Shown here: piece by piece, positions 1-7,820 of the stretch | Numbering within the stretch: the stretch's first letter is position 1 | Layout of the letters: each line of letters opens with the position of its first letter | Source of the DNA: a virus | Reading direction: 5' to 3' (one strand) | Length of the DNA stretch: 20,469 nucleotides | IMG/VR virus record: IMGVR_UViG_3300020423_000144 | Coordinates: 1-20,469 of that record | Position numbers and translations under genes: made by a program | Notes under the pieces: generated by a model | The model's input: the letters and a program-made list of their open reading frames with translations, nothing else | What the model was told of the DNA's origin: nothing | The model's database searches: none

Positions 1-843
1 GTTTGAAGATGTATTGATCGGGGTCGTAGAAGCAAGTCTGGTTTCAATCCGGGATGTGCTAACGATTTCCTCACAAGTGCTTGCCGCCGCGCTTGTAAAC
101 GTATCATCGAATTCAAGACTTGTCGCACCGCCACCGCCATCAACTGTAGAAGTCGTCATGTAGTCGCGGATGATAAGGGCGGGGTTTACGGTCCATGCGG
201 ACGTTGAGGAATTGCGCGGGTCAACTACTTTCTTTCCCTTGACCCACGCCGAAATGCCGGGAATGCCCGTGGGATAGATGTCTTTATCCCATGTTAAGCG
301 AACGTAAATTTTCGCCCGGTTGCGTTGCAGATGATTCGATGTCCACGCAGTAGTAGCACTTACCAAAGCGGGGAATGGTTGCGCCGCCCCTTCATCCCCA
401 AGAGACTTGAAAATCCTCGCCTTGTTTGCGTAGATGCCGGTGTTGACGATTCCTGTTGTTGAATCAATTGTGTCAGATGGGATAACAGTGTCGCCAAAAT
501 AAATATCTTCGATAGCCTCTACGGGGTGTGCGGCAAGAGTGATAACTAGGTGAAGCGCGGTATTGTCGCCTGACGTTTCAACAAACGTCAGAGGCCCGGA
601 CAATCTGAATTCCCCATAAACAAGCCTGTGTGGAGTTACCGATTCCCGGAATTGTTGGATTCGTTCCCGTTGGCTAATAGCCGAGTCACGGCTTGGGGAG
701 TCTGGAAGGTCTGGAGAAAACCAGTCAACTACTTCATCCCAGACATCAACAACAAACTCGATTACATCTTCGACAAACTCCTTTATTGGCTCGACAACTT
801 TAGATTCAAACCAAGAAACAACATTTGAAACCCAAGAGAACAT
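1..843 (-). CDS. Tail tip / central fibre protein (lambda J-like), N-terminal part, cut by window edge
   Basis: An open frame runs from ATG at 843 to base 1 without a stop, giving 281 visible codons. The start overlaps the stop of the upstream gene as TAATG. Residues 4-42 form an amphipathic stretch rich in V, W, D and E, with Val pairs recurring every 7-8 residues (about 8, 16, 24, 31, 38). A linker with SPDLPDSPSRDS follows. From about residue 70 comes a beta-rich region (HRLVYGEFRLSG, LHLVITLAAHPVEAIEDIYF, AKIYVRLTWDKDIYP, GISAWVKGKKVVDPRN) that I recognise from tail tip attachment proteins of siphophages. By family and position, last after the tape measure and two minor tail genes, it should form the tail tip and contact the receptor. 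Most of the protein, including any receptor-binding part, lies outside the window. The family call is from pattern memory; the reading frame is directly visible. Confidence 0.85.
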   Translation of the reverse strand, partial: MFSWVSNVVSWFESKVVEPIKEFVEDVIEFVVDVWDEVVDWFSPDLPDSPSRDSAISQRERIQQFRESVTPHRLVYGEFRLSGPLTFVETSGDNTALHLVITLAAHPVEAIEDIYFGDTVIPSDTIDSTTGIVNTGIYANKARIFKSLGDEGAAQPFPALVSATTAWTSNHLQRNRAKIYVRLTWDKDIYPTGIPGISAWVKGKKVVDPRNSSTSAWTVNPALIIRDYMTTSTVDGGGGATSLEFDDTFTSAAASTCEEIVSTSRIETRLASTTPINTSSN

Positions 844-1400
844 TACGTTCTTCCCCAAGGTATAGTTAATTGCTGCAAGGACGTAACGTGACTAAACCCC
901 AAATCGCCGGAAAATTCTTTTTGCTGGTCTTCGTCGGTAAACCGCCGCTCTCTCGTTCGTTCCAAAGCTATGAGAATGTTCTCAATGTTGATCGTGACAG
1001 TGCTTGTGTCACCGTTTTCTGTAATACTCATTAAATCCATGCGGCCCTTAAAAATTTGAACCCGGTCAATGTAAACACCGCTGGAATCAACGAATCCAAG
1101 CCAGACCGTAGCCACCCGGTCTTGGTAATCTTCGTTAAGAGCGAGAGCAAGGTTGGCGGAAGAAATCCCCGTCAAGATAATAGAAGCGCCAGTGGATTTT
1201 ATGGCGAGAGTTTCTTCGGCTGGGCCTATCGACATCATCGACCCCGCGCCAGTGAACACATCACCGCCGATGGTCTTGGAGCCAATTCCGCTCCAAAGTC
1301 TTACCGTTGCACTGTCAAACTCCAGTGCAACGAGCATTATAGGGCGAACGCTTGCAGACGTAATTTCCGAAACTATCGTCGAAGCGAGAACCCTTGCCAT
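843..1400 (-). CDS. Minor tail protein next to tail tip (hub-like)
   Basis: This gene encodes 185 aa. Its ATG at 1400 overlaps the upstream stop as TGATG, and its own stop overlaps the tail tip start as TAATG, so the three genes are probably translationally coupled. The N-terminus (VRPIMLVALEFDSATVRLW) and the central IFKGRMDLMSITENGDTST motif at about residues 116-134, with a following Glu-Asn (IENI), are typical of small beta-rich phage tail proteins encoded just before the tip protein. The C-terminus ends in IPWGRT. In position it matches proteins that sit between the distal tail ring and the tip in siphophages, roughly where lambda has gpL, but I see no iron-sulfur cysteines and claim no homology to gpL. 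There is no signal peptide or membrane segment. The structural role is inferred from context and sequence style. Confidence 0.75.
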   Translation of the reverse strand: MARVLASTIVSEITSASVRPIMLVALEFDSATVRLWSGIGSKTIGGDVFTGAGSMMSIGPAEETLAIKSTGASIILTGISSANLALALNEDYQDRVATVWLGFVDSSGVYIDRVQIFKGRMDLMSITENGDTSTVTINIENILIALERTRERRFTDEDQQKEFSGDLGFSHVTSLQQLTIPWGRT

Positions 1401-2023
1401 CAGAAAGCTTCAACTAAGTTGAATGAAAACCCATACATCACCGTTGACAGTTCCCACCCCGCATTCGCGCCAAGACGAAATCGTCCCACGGCACTCGCAA
1501 CGGTAAGGGCATCATTATTGTCCGGGGAACTGCGAAGATCGGGCCAGATATTAAGAGTGAAATTCCCCGCCCCATCCGAAGTGACATCTTCCAAAACCAT
1601 GTAAAGCCGGGACGAAGAACCCGTCCCAAGCTGAACGTAGTCGCCTTCTTTAAGATACCCGGTAGCACCGTTTGGCGCACCGTCGCAAACCAACGCAGAG
1701 CCGGTTTGACTGGCCCCGTTGACCAAGGGTGTCCCCGGTGCCGAAGATGCGCTTCCTTGGGCCGTAGAGGCGGCTGGGTCGCCAAATAAAACGGTCTTTT
1801 CCCGCCCGTTTAGCGATGTAAACCATGCTGTTACGGCCCCGGCATCTGCCCGCTCCAGCGGGGCCACTGATAATTCAGCCGTCCACCATTGACCTTGATG
1901 CGCTACGATCTGTTCCTCACCCGTGAACGGAGACTTCGAAACCCCCACCACAGAATTCGTTTTCAATGTTGCATTCTGAAATTTCATGGCTGACGGGATT
2001 GATCTTGGATATGTAATAGCCAT
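1400..2023 (-). CDS. Minor tail protein downstream of tape measure (distal-tail type)
   Basis: This gene encodes 207 aa. It starts at ATG 2023, 7 nt after the tape measure stop. The N-terminal 75 residues (SAMKFQNATLKTNSVVGVSKSPFTGEEQI, then WWTAELSVAPLERADAG and LNGREKTVLFGDP, quoted in parts) resemble the first domain of siphophage proteins found directly after the tape measure. A Ser/Gly/Ala-rich linker follows at about 80-110. A second beta domain then carries LKEGDYVQLG and a D-V-T-S-D-G-x-G-N-F-T-L stretch ending in SSPDNND. This layout is common in tail proteins at the interface of tube and tip. Gene order supports a distal-tail or tip-assembly role, but the exact counterpart is not established. 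There is no clear Shine-Dalgarno sequence, so coupling to the tape measure gene is likely. Confidence 0.78.
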   Translation of the reverse strand: MAITYPRSIPSAMKFQNATLKTNSVVGVSKSPFTGEEQIVAHQGQWWTAELSVAPLERADAGAVTAWFTSLNGREKTVLFGDPAASTAQGSASSAPGTPLVNGASQTGSALVCDGAPNGATGYLKEGDYVQLGTGSSSRLYMVLEDVTSDGAGNFTLNIWPDLRSSPDNNDALTVASAVGRFRLGANAGWELSTVMYGFSFNLVEAF

Positions 2024-2030
2024 GCTTCGT

Positions 2031-4598
2031 CTATCCGCTTAGGAAGTTGGGGTCACGAGCCCTACCATCCCGAACCTTCGACACCGATGCGTTTATCAAT
2101 CCCGGTGAAGCTCTGCGAATACCACGTTCCACCGCCGCTTCTACTGCGCGATCCCCGTGCGATCCTCTGGCATCGATAATGATTGTAGTCCCCCCGCCAC
2201 TACCGCCTCTTTGGAAAGACTCGAAATTGGATGTCACTTTTCCGCCAGCGTTGAAACTAACGACTTCCGGGCCTTTTTCACCAACGAGAACACGCTCACC
2301 TCTCGCAAACGGCCCACCTTCAGCCAACCCACTTCCGCCGGACAACGCTGCAATAGCTTCAGCCATCGTCGTCGTAGCTGCCATCCCCGCCATCGCTGGA
2401 GGTGCGTTAGCCCCGAACGTCGCAAGAGACACCAATGCCGCAGCGGGAGCCCAAGCTGTTGCGGTGGTGACTGCACCCGCCACTGAAGCCACTAGTGCCG
2501 ACTTTCCCCACATTTGCGAAACAGCGTAGTTTACGGCCATCTGCACCATCATCCGCGCTAACGATTTAATTATATCTTTAACCATCCCCCTGAAGACGGC
2601 CTTGATGGTGTCTCCAAAGTTTTTTCCTTCGAACGCAGCATCTACGAGAGCATCTGTGAATTGATACATCCCTTCTCGCATAGATGAGAGCACGGCGTTG
2701 TTTTGAATAAAAGTTTCAGTGGCGTTATAAACCGCCCGCTCAAATGTTGTTTGTGAAATGGCATTTTTGTCTAAAAGCCCCCCCAACTTTGTCAATTCGG
2801 CTCTATACGTTTCAAGGGCGGTAAAATTAGCGTTAGTGACCGCATCCCCTTCTGCCATAATCTTGTGCAACGCTTGATGTTTTTCGGAAGCCTCGTAGGC
2901 TGCTATGCCAGCTTGGTTAAGCGCCCATTCATATTGCTCTAGCGTCAGGACTTCTGCTTCCAGCAGAGCTTTAAGGTCAGCCAGTGTTTCGTTGTAAACG
3001 ATCATGGGGTTGTGGGCTCGGATGAGTTCTTCCCCCAACTTTTTCTGTTCTTCCGAAAGTTTCATTACCCCATCCGTAGCCTCTTTAAGTGGGTCAGGAT
3101 TGATGTTGATTTCCAAAGGCCGGTCTGTAAGTTCTTTTTCCAGTTTAAGAATCTCCCCAAATGACCAGCCCGCTTTTGTGAGATAAACTGCCAGTTTATC
3201 GTACTTTACCCCCGCCAACTCCTTTGCCCATTCGTATGCTTCTTTCATCAAATCTGTCCAATGCAGCAACTTATCCGTCATAACCCCAACGAGATAAATC
3301 ACAACCATCAGCATCATTCTTTTTAGTTTCAAAATGACGTAAAGCCCAGCCGCCGCCACTCTGGCAAGCGTGATCGCTTTGGCGAATTTTACAAATGCCA
3401 AAGCCCAGCCGAGTATCACATATGAACTAATGACCATTACAACTTTCTGCAAAGCCTCTTTAAGTTTGTCAGCATTGTTCCTAACGAATTCCATCGCTGG
3501 CACCAATTTATTATTGAAGGAGTCGCCAACCCGTGTCGAAAATACAAGGAATTCAGTTTTCAGTTGCTTCATACGGAACGGGATTGATCTGGCAATTTTT
3601 TCAAAAGCCACACCTGTTTCCCCAGTCCTTTCGCCCATCTTCTCCATGATGTCGGCATAATCTTCCGACGCACCGCCCATCAAAGCCAGCATCGGGACAA
3701 GTCCCTCAACGCCACCAAACAGTTGCGCCAACGAATCCGAATTGCCTTTAGTAGCGTCCTGCAGCATTTTAAGAAAACCAGTTAGCCCCTGCGTTTTCAT
3801 CTGTGCCAAACTAAAGTTTATCCCCAGTTTTTCAGCTTCTTTCGAAGCCTCGGACGTAGGCTTGATGATCGCTGCCAATACGCCCTTTAACCCGGTAACG
3901 GCGATTTTTGTGGTCATTCCGCCTTTAGTTAGCGCGGCAACGGAACCAGTTAATTCTGCGAATGACACCCCGCCTTCCACAGCAAGTGGAGCGACCATGC
4001 CCAACGAACTTGAAAGCTCGCGGATAGTTGTTTTGCCCTGCTTCATCGCAACAAACATCGTGTCGGTTACATCTTCAGCCGAAGCAACGCCATCACCGTA
4101 AGCGTTCAAAATGCTTGTAAGACCATCGGCGGCGGTTGTTATGTCGGTTACGCCGCCAACCGCCAGTTTGTTTGCGGCGGTCATAATTTCGGTTTGTTTC
4201 GCAGCCGTCCCGGCTCCGGCAGAAATCACCTGATACAACGCTTTGGCTTGTTCAGTTGGGGCAGATGCGAAGGTTGATGCCATATCAAGGGATGTTTTAG
4301 TCAAAAACGCCATTTCCTGTGGCGTTGCAGCAACCAGTGTGGAAACTTCCGCCATCGCTGTTTGAAAGTCAAACGCAGCAGATGACGCCGCTTTGAACGC
4401 CGCCGCTACGGCAGTTATACCAACGAGCTTTGCGAACGAACCCCCAAGGCGACCACTACTTTTTTGGAGGTTATCGAACGACCTTGTGGTTTGTCTCGCG
4501 GACGTTTGGACTCGATTAAGGCTACGCTTAACGGTTTCAGCCCCACGCTTGGCGCGACGGGGATCAATTTCGACAACAAGGGCTGTTTCATACGCCAT
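2031..4598 (-). CDS. Tail tape measure protein (TP901 type)
   Basis: This is the longest gene in the window (855 aa). Residues about 65-265 match the TP901 tape measure core: FDFQTAMAEVSTLV, then SAPTEQAKALYQVISAG, a Thr/Ala-rich helical repeat region, and GLKGVLAAIIKP. A hydrophobic block at about 385-445 probably gives the membrane-active segments seen in tape measures. Coiled-coil stretches follow, and the C-terminus has the familiar GLAEGGPFARGERVLVGEKG motif near 770-790. Tape measures set tail length, act as scaffold for tube assembly and are ejected into the host. At about 0.15 nm per residue, the usual rule, the tail would be near 130 nm. The start at 4598 overlaps the T-like frameshift extension by 11 nt, the arrangement expected in siphophages. 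No frameshift or truncation is seen. Confidence 0.95.
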   Translation of the reverse strand: MAYETALVVEIDPRRAKRGAETVKRSLNRVQTSARQTTRSFDNLQKSSGRLGGSFAKLVGITAVAAAFKAASSAAFDFQTAMAEVSTLVAATPQEMAFLTKTSLDMASTFASAPTEQAKALYQVISAGAGTAAKQTEIMTAANKLAVGGVTDITTAADGLTSILNAYGDGVASAEDVTDTMFVAMKQGKTTIRELSSSLGMVAPLAVEGGVSFAELTGSVAALTKGGMTTKIAVTGLKGVLAAIIKPTSEASKEAEKLGINFSLAQMKTQGLTGFLKMLQDATKGNSDSLAQLFGGVEGLVPMLALMGGASEDYADIMEKMGERTGETGVAFEKIARSIPFRMKQLKTEFLVFSTRVGDSFNNKLVPAMEFVRNNADKLKEALQKVVMVISSYVILGWALAFVKFAKAITLARVAAAGLYVILKLKRMMLMVVIYLVGVMTDKLLHWTDLMKEAYEWAKELAGVKYDKLAVYLTKAGWSFGEILKLEKELTDRPLEININPDPLKEATDGVMKLSEEQKKLGEELIRAHNPMIVYNETLADLKALLEAEVLTLEQYEWALNQAGIAAYEASEKHQALHKIMAEGDAVTNANFTALETYRAELTKLGGLLDKNAISQTTFERAVYNATETFIQNNAVLSSMREGMYQFTDALVDAAFEGKNFGDTIKAVFRGMVKDIIKSLARMMVQMAVNYAVSQMWGKSALVASVAGAVTTATAWAPAAALVSLATFGANAPPAMAGMAATTTMAEAIAALSGGSGLAEGGPFARGERVLVGEKGPEVVSFNAGGKVTSNFESFQRGGSGGGTTIIIDARGSHGDRAVEAAVERGIRRASPGLINASVSKVRDGRARDPNFLSG

Positions 4599-4938
4599 GC
4601 TTTTTAGACTTTCTTTCCCTTTCCGCCTTAGCTCTCATCTCATGCAAAAAAACTGCATCCATCGCCTGAATGAGATATGTTTTCTCGATCAGGTCCGTGT
4701 GCTCGAACACGCGCCCGATCTCTTTCCAATATGTCACGATTTCCGATATGGGGATAGCGCCCAAATCCATCCCTTGCGGACGGGCTGGGCTTAATGCCAA
4801 GAAGCATTCCCACACTGGAATGAGATCGGCGTAAAGTTCTGGCTTCTCTTGGAGTGCTTTCGGGGCTTCGGCTTGTTCTTCCATCCACGCGATTTGCGTT
4901 TCGCTGTATTTCAGGTGGAATTCTAAGACCCCGGTAAG
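4588..4938 (-). CDS. T-like extension of tail assembly chaperone, reached by -1 frameshift
   Basis: This segment extends the tail assembly chaperone in the -1 frame. After slippage at 4938-4944, translation continues with CTT at 4938 and runs open for 116 codons to TGA at 4588, giving a fusion of about 246 aa. An internal ATG exists at 4884 (MEEQAEAPKAL), 18 codons in, but no strong ribosome site precedes it. The sequence has LEFHLKYSETQIAWMEEQ, then LALSPARPQGMDLGAIPISE and a Lys/Arg-rich tail (RAKAERERKSKKHGV). This fits the T domain of lambda gpGT, which bridges the chaperone to the tape measure and tail tube. It overlaps the tape measure start by 11 nt. I checked the frame base by base through the slip site to 4884. 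That it is made by frameshifting is inferred from the motif and gene order. Confidence 0.85.
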   Translation of the reverse strand, partial: LTGVLEFHLKYSETQIAWMEEQAEAPKALQEKPELYADLIPVWECFLALSPARPQGMDLGAIPISEIVTYWKEIGRVFEHTDLIEKTYLIQAMDAVFLHEMRAKAERERKSKKHGV

Positions 4939-5327
4939 TTTTTTTCCGATTCCTGCAGCAACTCCGAATGGAAGTTTTCTTCTTCCACGGCAAGTTCCAC
5001 AACTTCATTGCGGAAATCGATATTCGATTCCAGCAAATCCATCGCCCGCTTTTCGGTGTATTTGAATTCTTTGCCGTTTTGTGTGAAGCCCTGCCAATCC
5101 AAAAGAATTGTTTTGGCGACCACCTCGCACAGAAGCCGTTGTTCGACTTCGGTTTCGAGAGTCCCCGCCCGTTGTTTGCGCCGATGCGCTTTGAATTTCG
5201 CATCATAGGAGCGCGTGTAGTTGGCATTACCGATCCGGGCAATTTTAATTTTACTCCCGTCCCGGTAACGGACCCACGCACCTTCCTTTTCCACTTCTGG
5301 ATTAGCAAAAGCACTATTAACATCCAT
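4923..5327 (-). CDS. Tail assembly chaperone (lambda gpG analogue)
   Basis: This gene encodes 134 aa in the unshifted product. The start at 5327 is backed by a strong AAGGAGG ribosome site. The N-terminus reads FANPEVEKEGAWVRYRDGS, followed by a helical, charged domain (KIARIGNANYTRSYDAKFKAH) typical of the G-type chaperone that coats the tape measure before tube polymerisation. It lies between the tail tube gene (gap 17 nt) and the tape measure gene. Near its 3' end is the A AAA AAC slip site, so most ribosomes should stop at 4923 and a minority should make the longer fusion with the T-like extension. Length, position and slip site together make the assignment strong even though chaperones of this class diverge quickly. 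Confidence 0.9.
   Translation of the reverse strand: MDVNSAFANPEVEKEGAWVRYRDGSKIKIARIGNANYTRSYDAKFKAHRRKQRAGTLETEVEQRLLCEVVAKTILLDWQGFTQNGKEFKYTEKRAMDLLESNIDFRNEVVELAVEEENFHSELLQESEKNLPGS
4938..4944 (-). promoter_or_regulatory. -1 ribosomal frameshift slippery heptamer A AAA AAC
   Basis: On the minus strand the chaperone frame reads GAA AAA AAC TTA, so the heptamer A AAA AAC sits in the correct X XXY YYZ phase. The zero frame stops four codons later (TTA CCG GGG TCT TAG), while the -1 frame stays open into the T-like segment. The heptamer is canonical, and placement near the 3' end of the G-like gene is as in many siphophages. I did not identify a convincing downstream pseudoknot by eye. Confidence 0.87.
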
Positions 5328-5344
5328 CCCCGTCCCTCCTTAGA

Positions 5345-6484
5345 TCATGTTGGTAAGAAATCCATCCTGATGGTGTAAGAAAGCGTTGGGTCTTTAATGG
5401 CTTGGTAGCCCAAGTCAATGAACACATCTTCATCCTTGCCACCAGCAGTCGGATCGCCAGTTGTCGCCTTGATTTCCGGGAGACTAATCACAATCGTATT
5501 CCCATCTGTGTCCTGCATCATGTAGTCCATACTGAAGGAGGTGTGGTTAATCAGGGCTTGATAAAAGTCAATCCTGTCGAAATAGACGTTCAAGTTGCCG
5601 GTTACATCCAGACCCCCGTCAACAGGCTCCGAAGAATACTTCGACCCTATCGTGGGCCTTGGAGACATATTGTTGTTGATGTCAACGGAGAATGAGTTGA
5701 TGCTCGATTGCAAGACCGCATTGTCTTTTAGAATCCGTGGCACGTTAGCGGCGGCTGTCATGGGTGTGTTGGTTCCAGCCGAAGTGACAACGGAACTGGC
5801 GACAGTTGTAGATGCCGTGAACCCTTGCTTCCCGATAAATTCGAAGGTGCCGGTTATAATTTGCGATGACGCAACAGTGAGATTCGCTGTGTTGCAACGC
5901 ATCCCGGTCTGGTATTTGACAGCAGCAATGCCACCGAAATCAGTCTCAATGAAGTGGCTGACTTTCGTGGTGCCGTTAGTGAGGGTTCGCCCGGTGATGG
6001 CTGCGCTGGAATACGAAGAAGCCGTCAACGTCGTTCCAGTAACCGTGAGAACAGTCGAGGTTAGCGCGGTAATCTTCATAACATCGTCGGTTGTTTGGTT
6101 CTTCACCCACTGACCGGCAGCGAAAGATGCCACGAAATTCGTCCCGCTGGGGCCGGTAATGCTCGATGCTGCGACAACAACGGTGGAGGTCATCGCAACC
6201 GTCGCGCTGGAAATAGTCCCACGGAGCGCGTCTTCGAAAAAACCTTCGTAAGAGCTATAAATTAGCTCGAAACCAAATCCACCGGACGCGCTGTCCGACA
6301 CCTCTAAAAGTGCCGTGCGCTGACGCCCAGCTTCGATTTCGTTCGAAACGATGGTTTCTTTGGCGTGAGAGAAACTTTCGTTTTGCACCCGCAACTGTGT
6401 GGAGGCGGGGTTGGAAACGGTTTCACCCCAACTGCTCTCCCGCGCATAGCGGATTGTTACTGAATTAGCGTCTGAGAATGCCAT
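5345..6484 (-). CDS. Major tail tube protein
   Basis: This gene encodes 379 aa. It starts at ATG 6484 with GGAG eight bases upstream. The N-terminus (SDANSVTIRYARESSWGET, then STQLRVQNESFSHAKET and SNEIEAGRQRT) is the usual opening of this tail tube family: an RY..E..WG motif followed by an E-rich loop. The middle (about 95-170) is a Thr/Ser/Ala-rich beta insertion containing FAAGQWVKNQTTDDVMKITA, possibly an outward-facing domain. The C-terminal part (DGGLDVTGNLNVYF, FSMDYMMQDTDGNTIVISLPE and the closing SYTIRMDFLP) returns to the tube fold. By analogy it polymerises into the tail tube through which DNA passes. Position between the tail terminator and the chaperone agrees. Ser/Thr richness would leave many sites for glycosylation, which matters because of the sugar island nearby, but no modification motif can be read from sequence. 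Confidence 0.9.
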   Translation of the reverse strand: MAFSDANSVTIRYARESSWGETVSNPASTQLRVQNESFSHAKETIVSNEIEAGRQRTALLEVSDSASGGFGFELIYSSYEGFFEDALRGTISSATVAMTSTVVVAASSITGPSGTNFVASFAAGQWVKNQTTDDVMKITALTSTVLTVTGTTLTASSYSSAAITGRTLTNGTTKVSHFIETDFGGIAAVKYQTGMRCNTANLTVASSQIITGTFEFIGKQGFTASTTVASSVVTSAGTNTPMTAAANVPRILKDNAVLQSSINSFSVDINNNMSPRPTIGSKYSSEPVDGGLDVTGNLNVYFDRIDFYQALINHTSFSMDYMMQDTDGNTIVISLPEIKATTGDPTAGGKDEDVFIDLGYQAIKDPTLSYTIRMDFLPT

Positions 6485-6496
6485 TGGCCTACTCCA

Positions 6497-6913
6497 TTAA
6501 GAGAATTTGCTGCGGTGGTAGGCCACTGACACTACCGAATGGTGCCACCCGTCTTCAATGCCTCGTGTTGAATAAGATGGAACCCTCGTTGTTATAGTCC
6601 CGGAACTTCCGTGACTGAACTGCACATTATCAAAGATTGCGCCGATTGTATCGGCTAAATTTCGCGCCGCCCCAGTGCCGCCATCTTCAACCGTGTAAAC
6701 ATCGATCTGGATTATACCCGCAAACCTTTCCAATCGGCTAGACATTCCTGTGCCGATCGATTCATTAGTGCCACTACCCGACAGAATTGTGAGGGCTACC
6801 CATGAGGTTCTTTCGGGCTGCGTGAAAGGCACGTTCTCGTATTTTACGTCCGTCGCGGAATAATTCGCCCCGAAACGTCTTTCAATCGCCGCTCTTTCGT
6901 CTTCAAAGCTCAC
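6497..6913 (-). CDS. Tail terminator-like protein (DUF4128-like)
   Basis: I place the start at GTG 6913 (138 aa, beginning SFEDERAAIERRFGANY), not at an ATG further upstream. GGAGG lies 10 bases before the GTG, and the extra upstream residues look like antisense noise overlapping the previous gene. The gene overlaps the HK97 gp10-like gene by 11 nt. The protein has the pattern of DUF4128/gpU-like proteins: a short N-terminal helix, a strand with TSWVALTILSGSG, a central GIIQIDVYTVEDGGTGAAR segment followed by a helix (NLADTIGAIFDN), and a final strand GWHHSVVSVAYHR. Such proteins cap the tail tube and join it to the head. The order gp10-like, terminator, tube supports this. Family call from recognition of pattern; role by analogy. 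Confidence 0.83.
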   Translation of the reverse strand: MSFEDERAAIERRFGANYSATDVKYENVPFTQPERTSWVALTILSGSGTNESIGTGMSSRLERFAGIIQIDVYTVEDGGTGAARNLADTIGAIFDNVQFSHGSSGTITTRVPSYSTRGIEDGWHHSVVSVAYHRSKFS

Positions 6914-7292
6914 CGAACGCAGCCTCCAACTCCGTAACAATTTCCGCCAGCGAAATCCTGACCATCCCTTGTGGAGCCTGTTGGGAATGGCCGTATTCAA
7001 TCGGCAGCGCGTAAGCAAGGTTGCTTGTAACAAACGAAGACTGATATGGCTCAGTGAATGTCGCTTCCACGGGACCAATTCCGGCGTTGCCCTCCGGGTT
7101 TACAAACGATGACGGGCTAGCGTCACTCACCGCCCAAGAACCACGCAACCTTCCAGTATCTACCGGCGTCCGGCGCTCGATTTTTTCTTTCAGACCAAGT
7201 GTAACCCGCCTCCGAAACTGCCCAAGATCAAGATCAACCTTGTCTGCGAAACGCCCTAAATCGGCAGTAAATTGTCTGATATTGCTTGGCAT
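6903..7292 (-). CDS. HK97 gp10-like head-tail protein
   Basis: The start is set at ATG 7292 (129 aa, MPSNIRQF), which overlaps the stop of the upstream gene as TGATG and has GAGG 8-9 bases ahead. A longer reading from 7361 would add 23 basic residues inside the preceding gene and is unlikely. The hallmark RRTPVDTGRLRGSW is followed later by NLAYALPIEYGHSQQAPQG and a C-terminal helix, the classic gp10/minor tail Z-type pattern (PVDTG.L..S and Y....EYG). These proteins act at the head-tail joining stage. It sits directly before the tail terminator-like gene, as expected. No anomaly seen. Confidence 0.92.
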   Translation of the reverse strand: MPSNIRQFTADLGRFADKVDLDLGQFRRRVTLGLKEKIERRTPVDTGRLRGSWAVSDASPSSFVNPEGNAGIGPVEATFTEPYQSSFVTSNLAYALPIEYGHSQQAPQGMVRISLAEIVTELEAAFGEL

Positions 7293-7669
7293 CACGTCTT
7301 CCTCACTTGCAATTCCCATAATGCTTCGGCGGGGTCTGTGTTTACGTTGACCACGCGCCAAGGAACGCCAGCGACCATTACCCGGTCTTCGATGGAAGGA
7401 GTAACCGCTGATATGGATTTCGCCGGGACCAAGGCTTTTTTGTCGGAGGGCTTAATGTTCACGCCGTCAATTTGTTTAAGAGAGAACACATCGAAAATCA
7501 CCGTGACCCCCGCTACCGTCGAGTAGATAGCACCCACCGCCCCGGTGGAGGTGTTATAAGTGTTGGCGGATGTGGAAGCGATAGATTCGTAGTTGGTGGA
7601 AACGCCTACGTCACCGAACGCCGTCACTATCGTCTGGGCCGCTGATTTGAAGGTTGCTTGCAGTCCCAT
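7292..7669 (-). CDS. Small head-tail joining protein (closure-like by position)
   Basis: This gene encodes 125 aa. Its ATG at 7669 has GGAAG about nine bases upstream, and it overlaps the preceding 61-codon ORF by 59 nt. The protein opens MGLQATFKSAAQTIVTAFGDVG, with a YNTSTGAV stretch, a strand VAGVTVIFDVFSLKQIDGV, then IKPSDKKALVPAKSI, EDRVMVAGVPWRVVNVNTDP and a final WELQVRK (quoted in parts). The short beta-barrel style, with a surface loop around PSDKKALVPA and a closing VPWRVVNV.TDP strand, is typical of head-tail closure proteins encoded just before gp10-like genes. There are no catalytic motifs. Assignment to the joining complex is from position and sequence style, so the exact role is tentative. 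Confidence 0.75.
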   Translation of the reverse strand: MGLQATFKSAAQTIVTAFGDVGVSTNYESIASTSANTYNTSTGAVGAIYSTVAGVTVIFDVFSLKQIDGVNIKPSDKKALVPAKSISAVTPSIEDRVMVAGVPWRVVNVNTDPAEALWELQVRKT

Positions 7670-7796
7670 TTTCTAAAACTTCCATCGCTTGCCGTTGAAT
7701 AATAAGAGACATTGTTGCCAATTCCGCAGCGGTGAAATTGTCATGCTCCACGGTTATCTGCCCTTGTCTGTCAACTTCAATAATGAAACGCCTCAT
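7611..7796 (-). CDS. Small hypothetical protein, 61 aa
   Basis: This 61-codon ORF starts at ATG 7796, 24 nt after the connector gene, with AGGGG about nine bases upstream. It reads MRRFIIEVDRQGQITVEHDN, then a helix (AAELATMSLIIQRQAMEVLE) and a polar tail. An N-terminal beta hairpin followed by an amphipathic helix is plausible for a small soluble protein. It fills what would otherwise be a gap between two structural genes, which supports it. The 59-nt overlap with the next gene is long for this tightly packed genome and is the main reason for doubt. I do not recognise a family. Confidence 0.52.
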   Translation of the reverse strand: MRRFIIEVDRQGQITVEHDNFTAAELATMSLIIQRQAMEVLENGTASNLQISGPDDSDGVR

Positions 7797-7820
7797 TGTT
7801 TTTTGCCCCTGTCCTTTCCT

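Noticed and set aside
628-828. Plus-strand 66-codon ORF near the left edge
   Set aside because: It lies opposite the continuous minus-strand frame of the tail tip protein, which has recognisable tail sequence and a TAATG coupling; the plus ORF has no ribosome site or family pattern.
1056-1604. Plus-strand 182-codon ORF across two minor tail genes
   Set aside because: It crosses the junction of two well-supported minus-strand genes and its composition looks like antisense translation.
4640-5323. Minus-strand 227-codon ORF overlapping chaperone and T-like segment
   Set aside because: It is the third frame behind the G-like and T-like frames, which carry the family patterns and the slip site. 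It has no support of its own.
6914-7078. Upstream extension of the tail terminator-like gene
   Set aside because: The extra 55 residues are basic and Trp/Arg-rich antisense-like sequence inside the gp10-like gene. GTG 6913 has a good GGAGG site and begins the family pattern.
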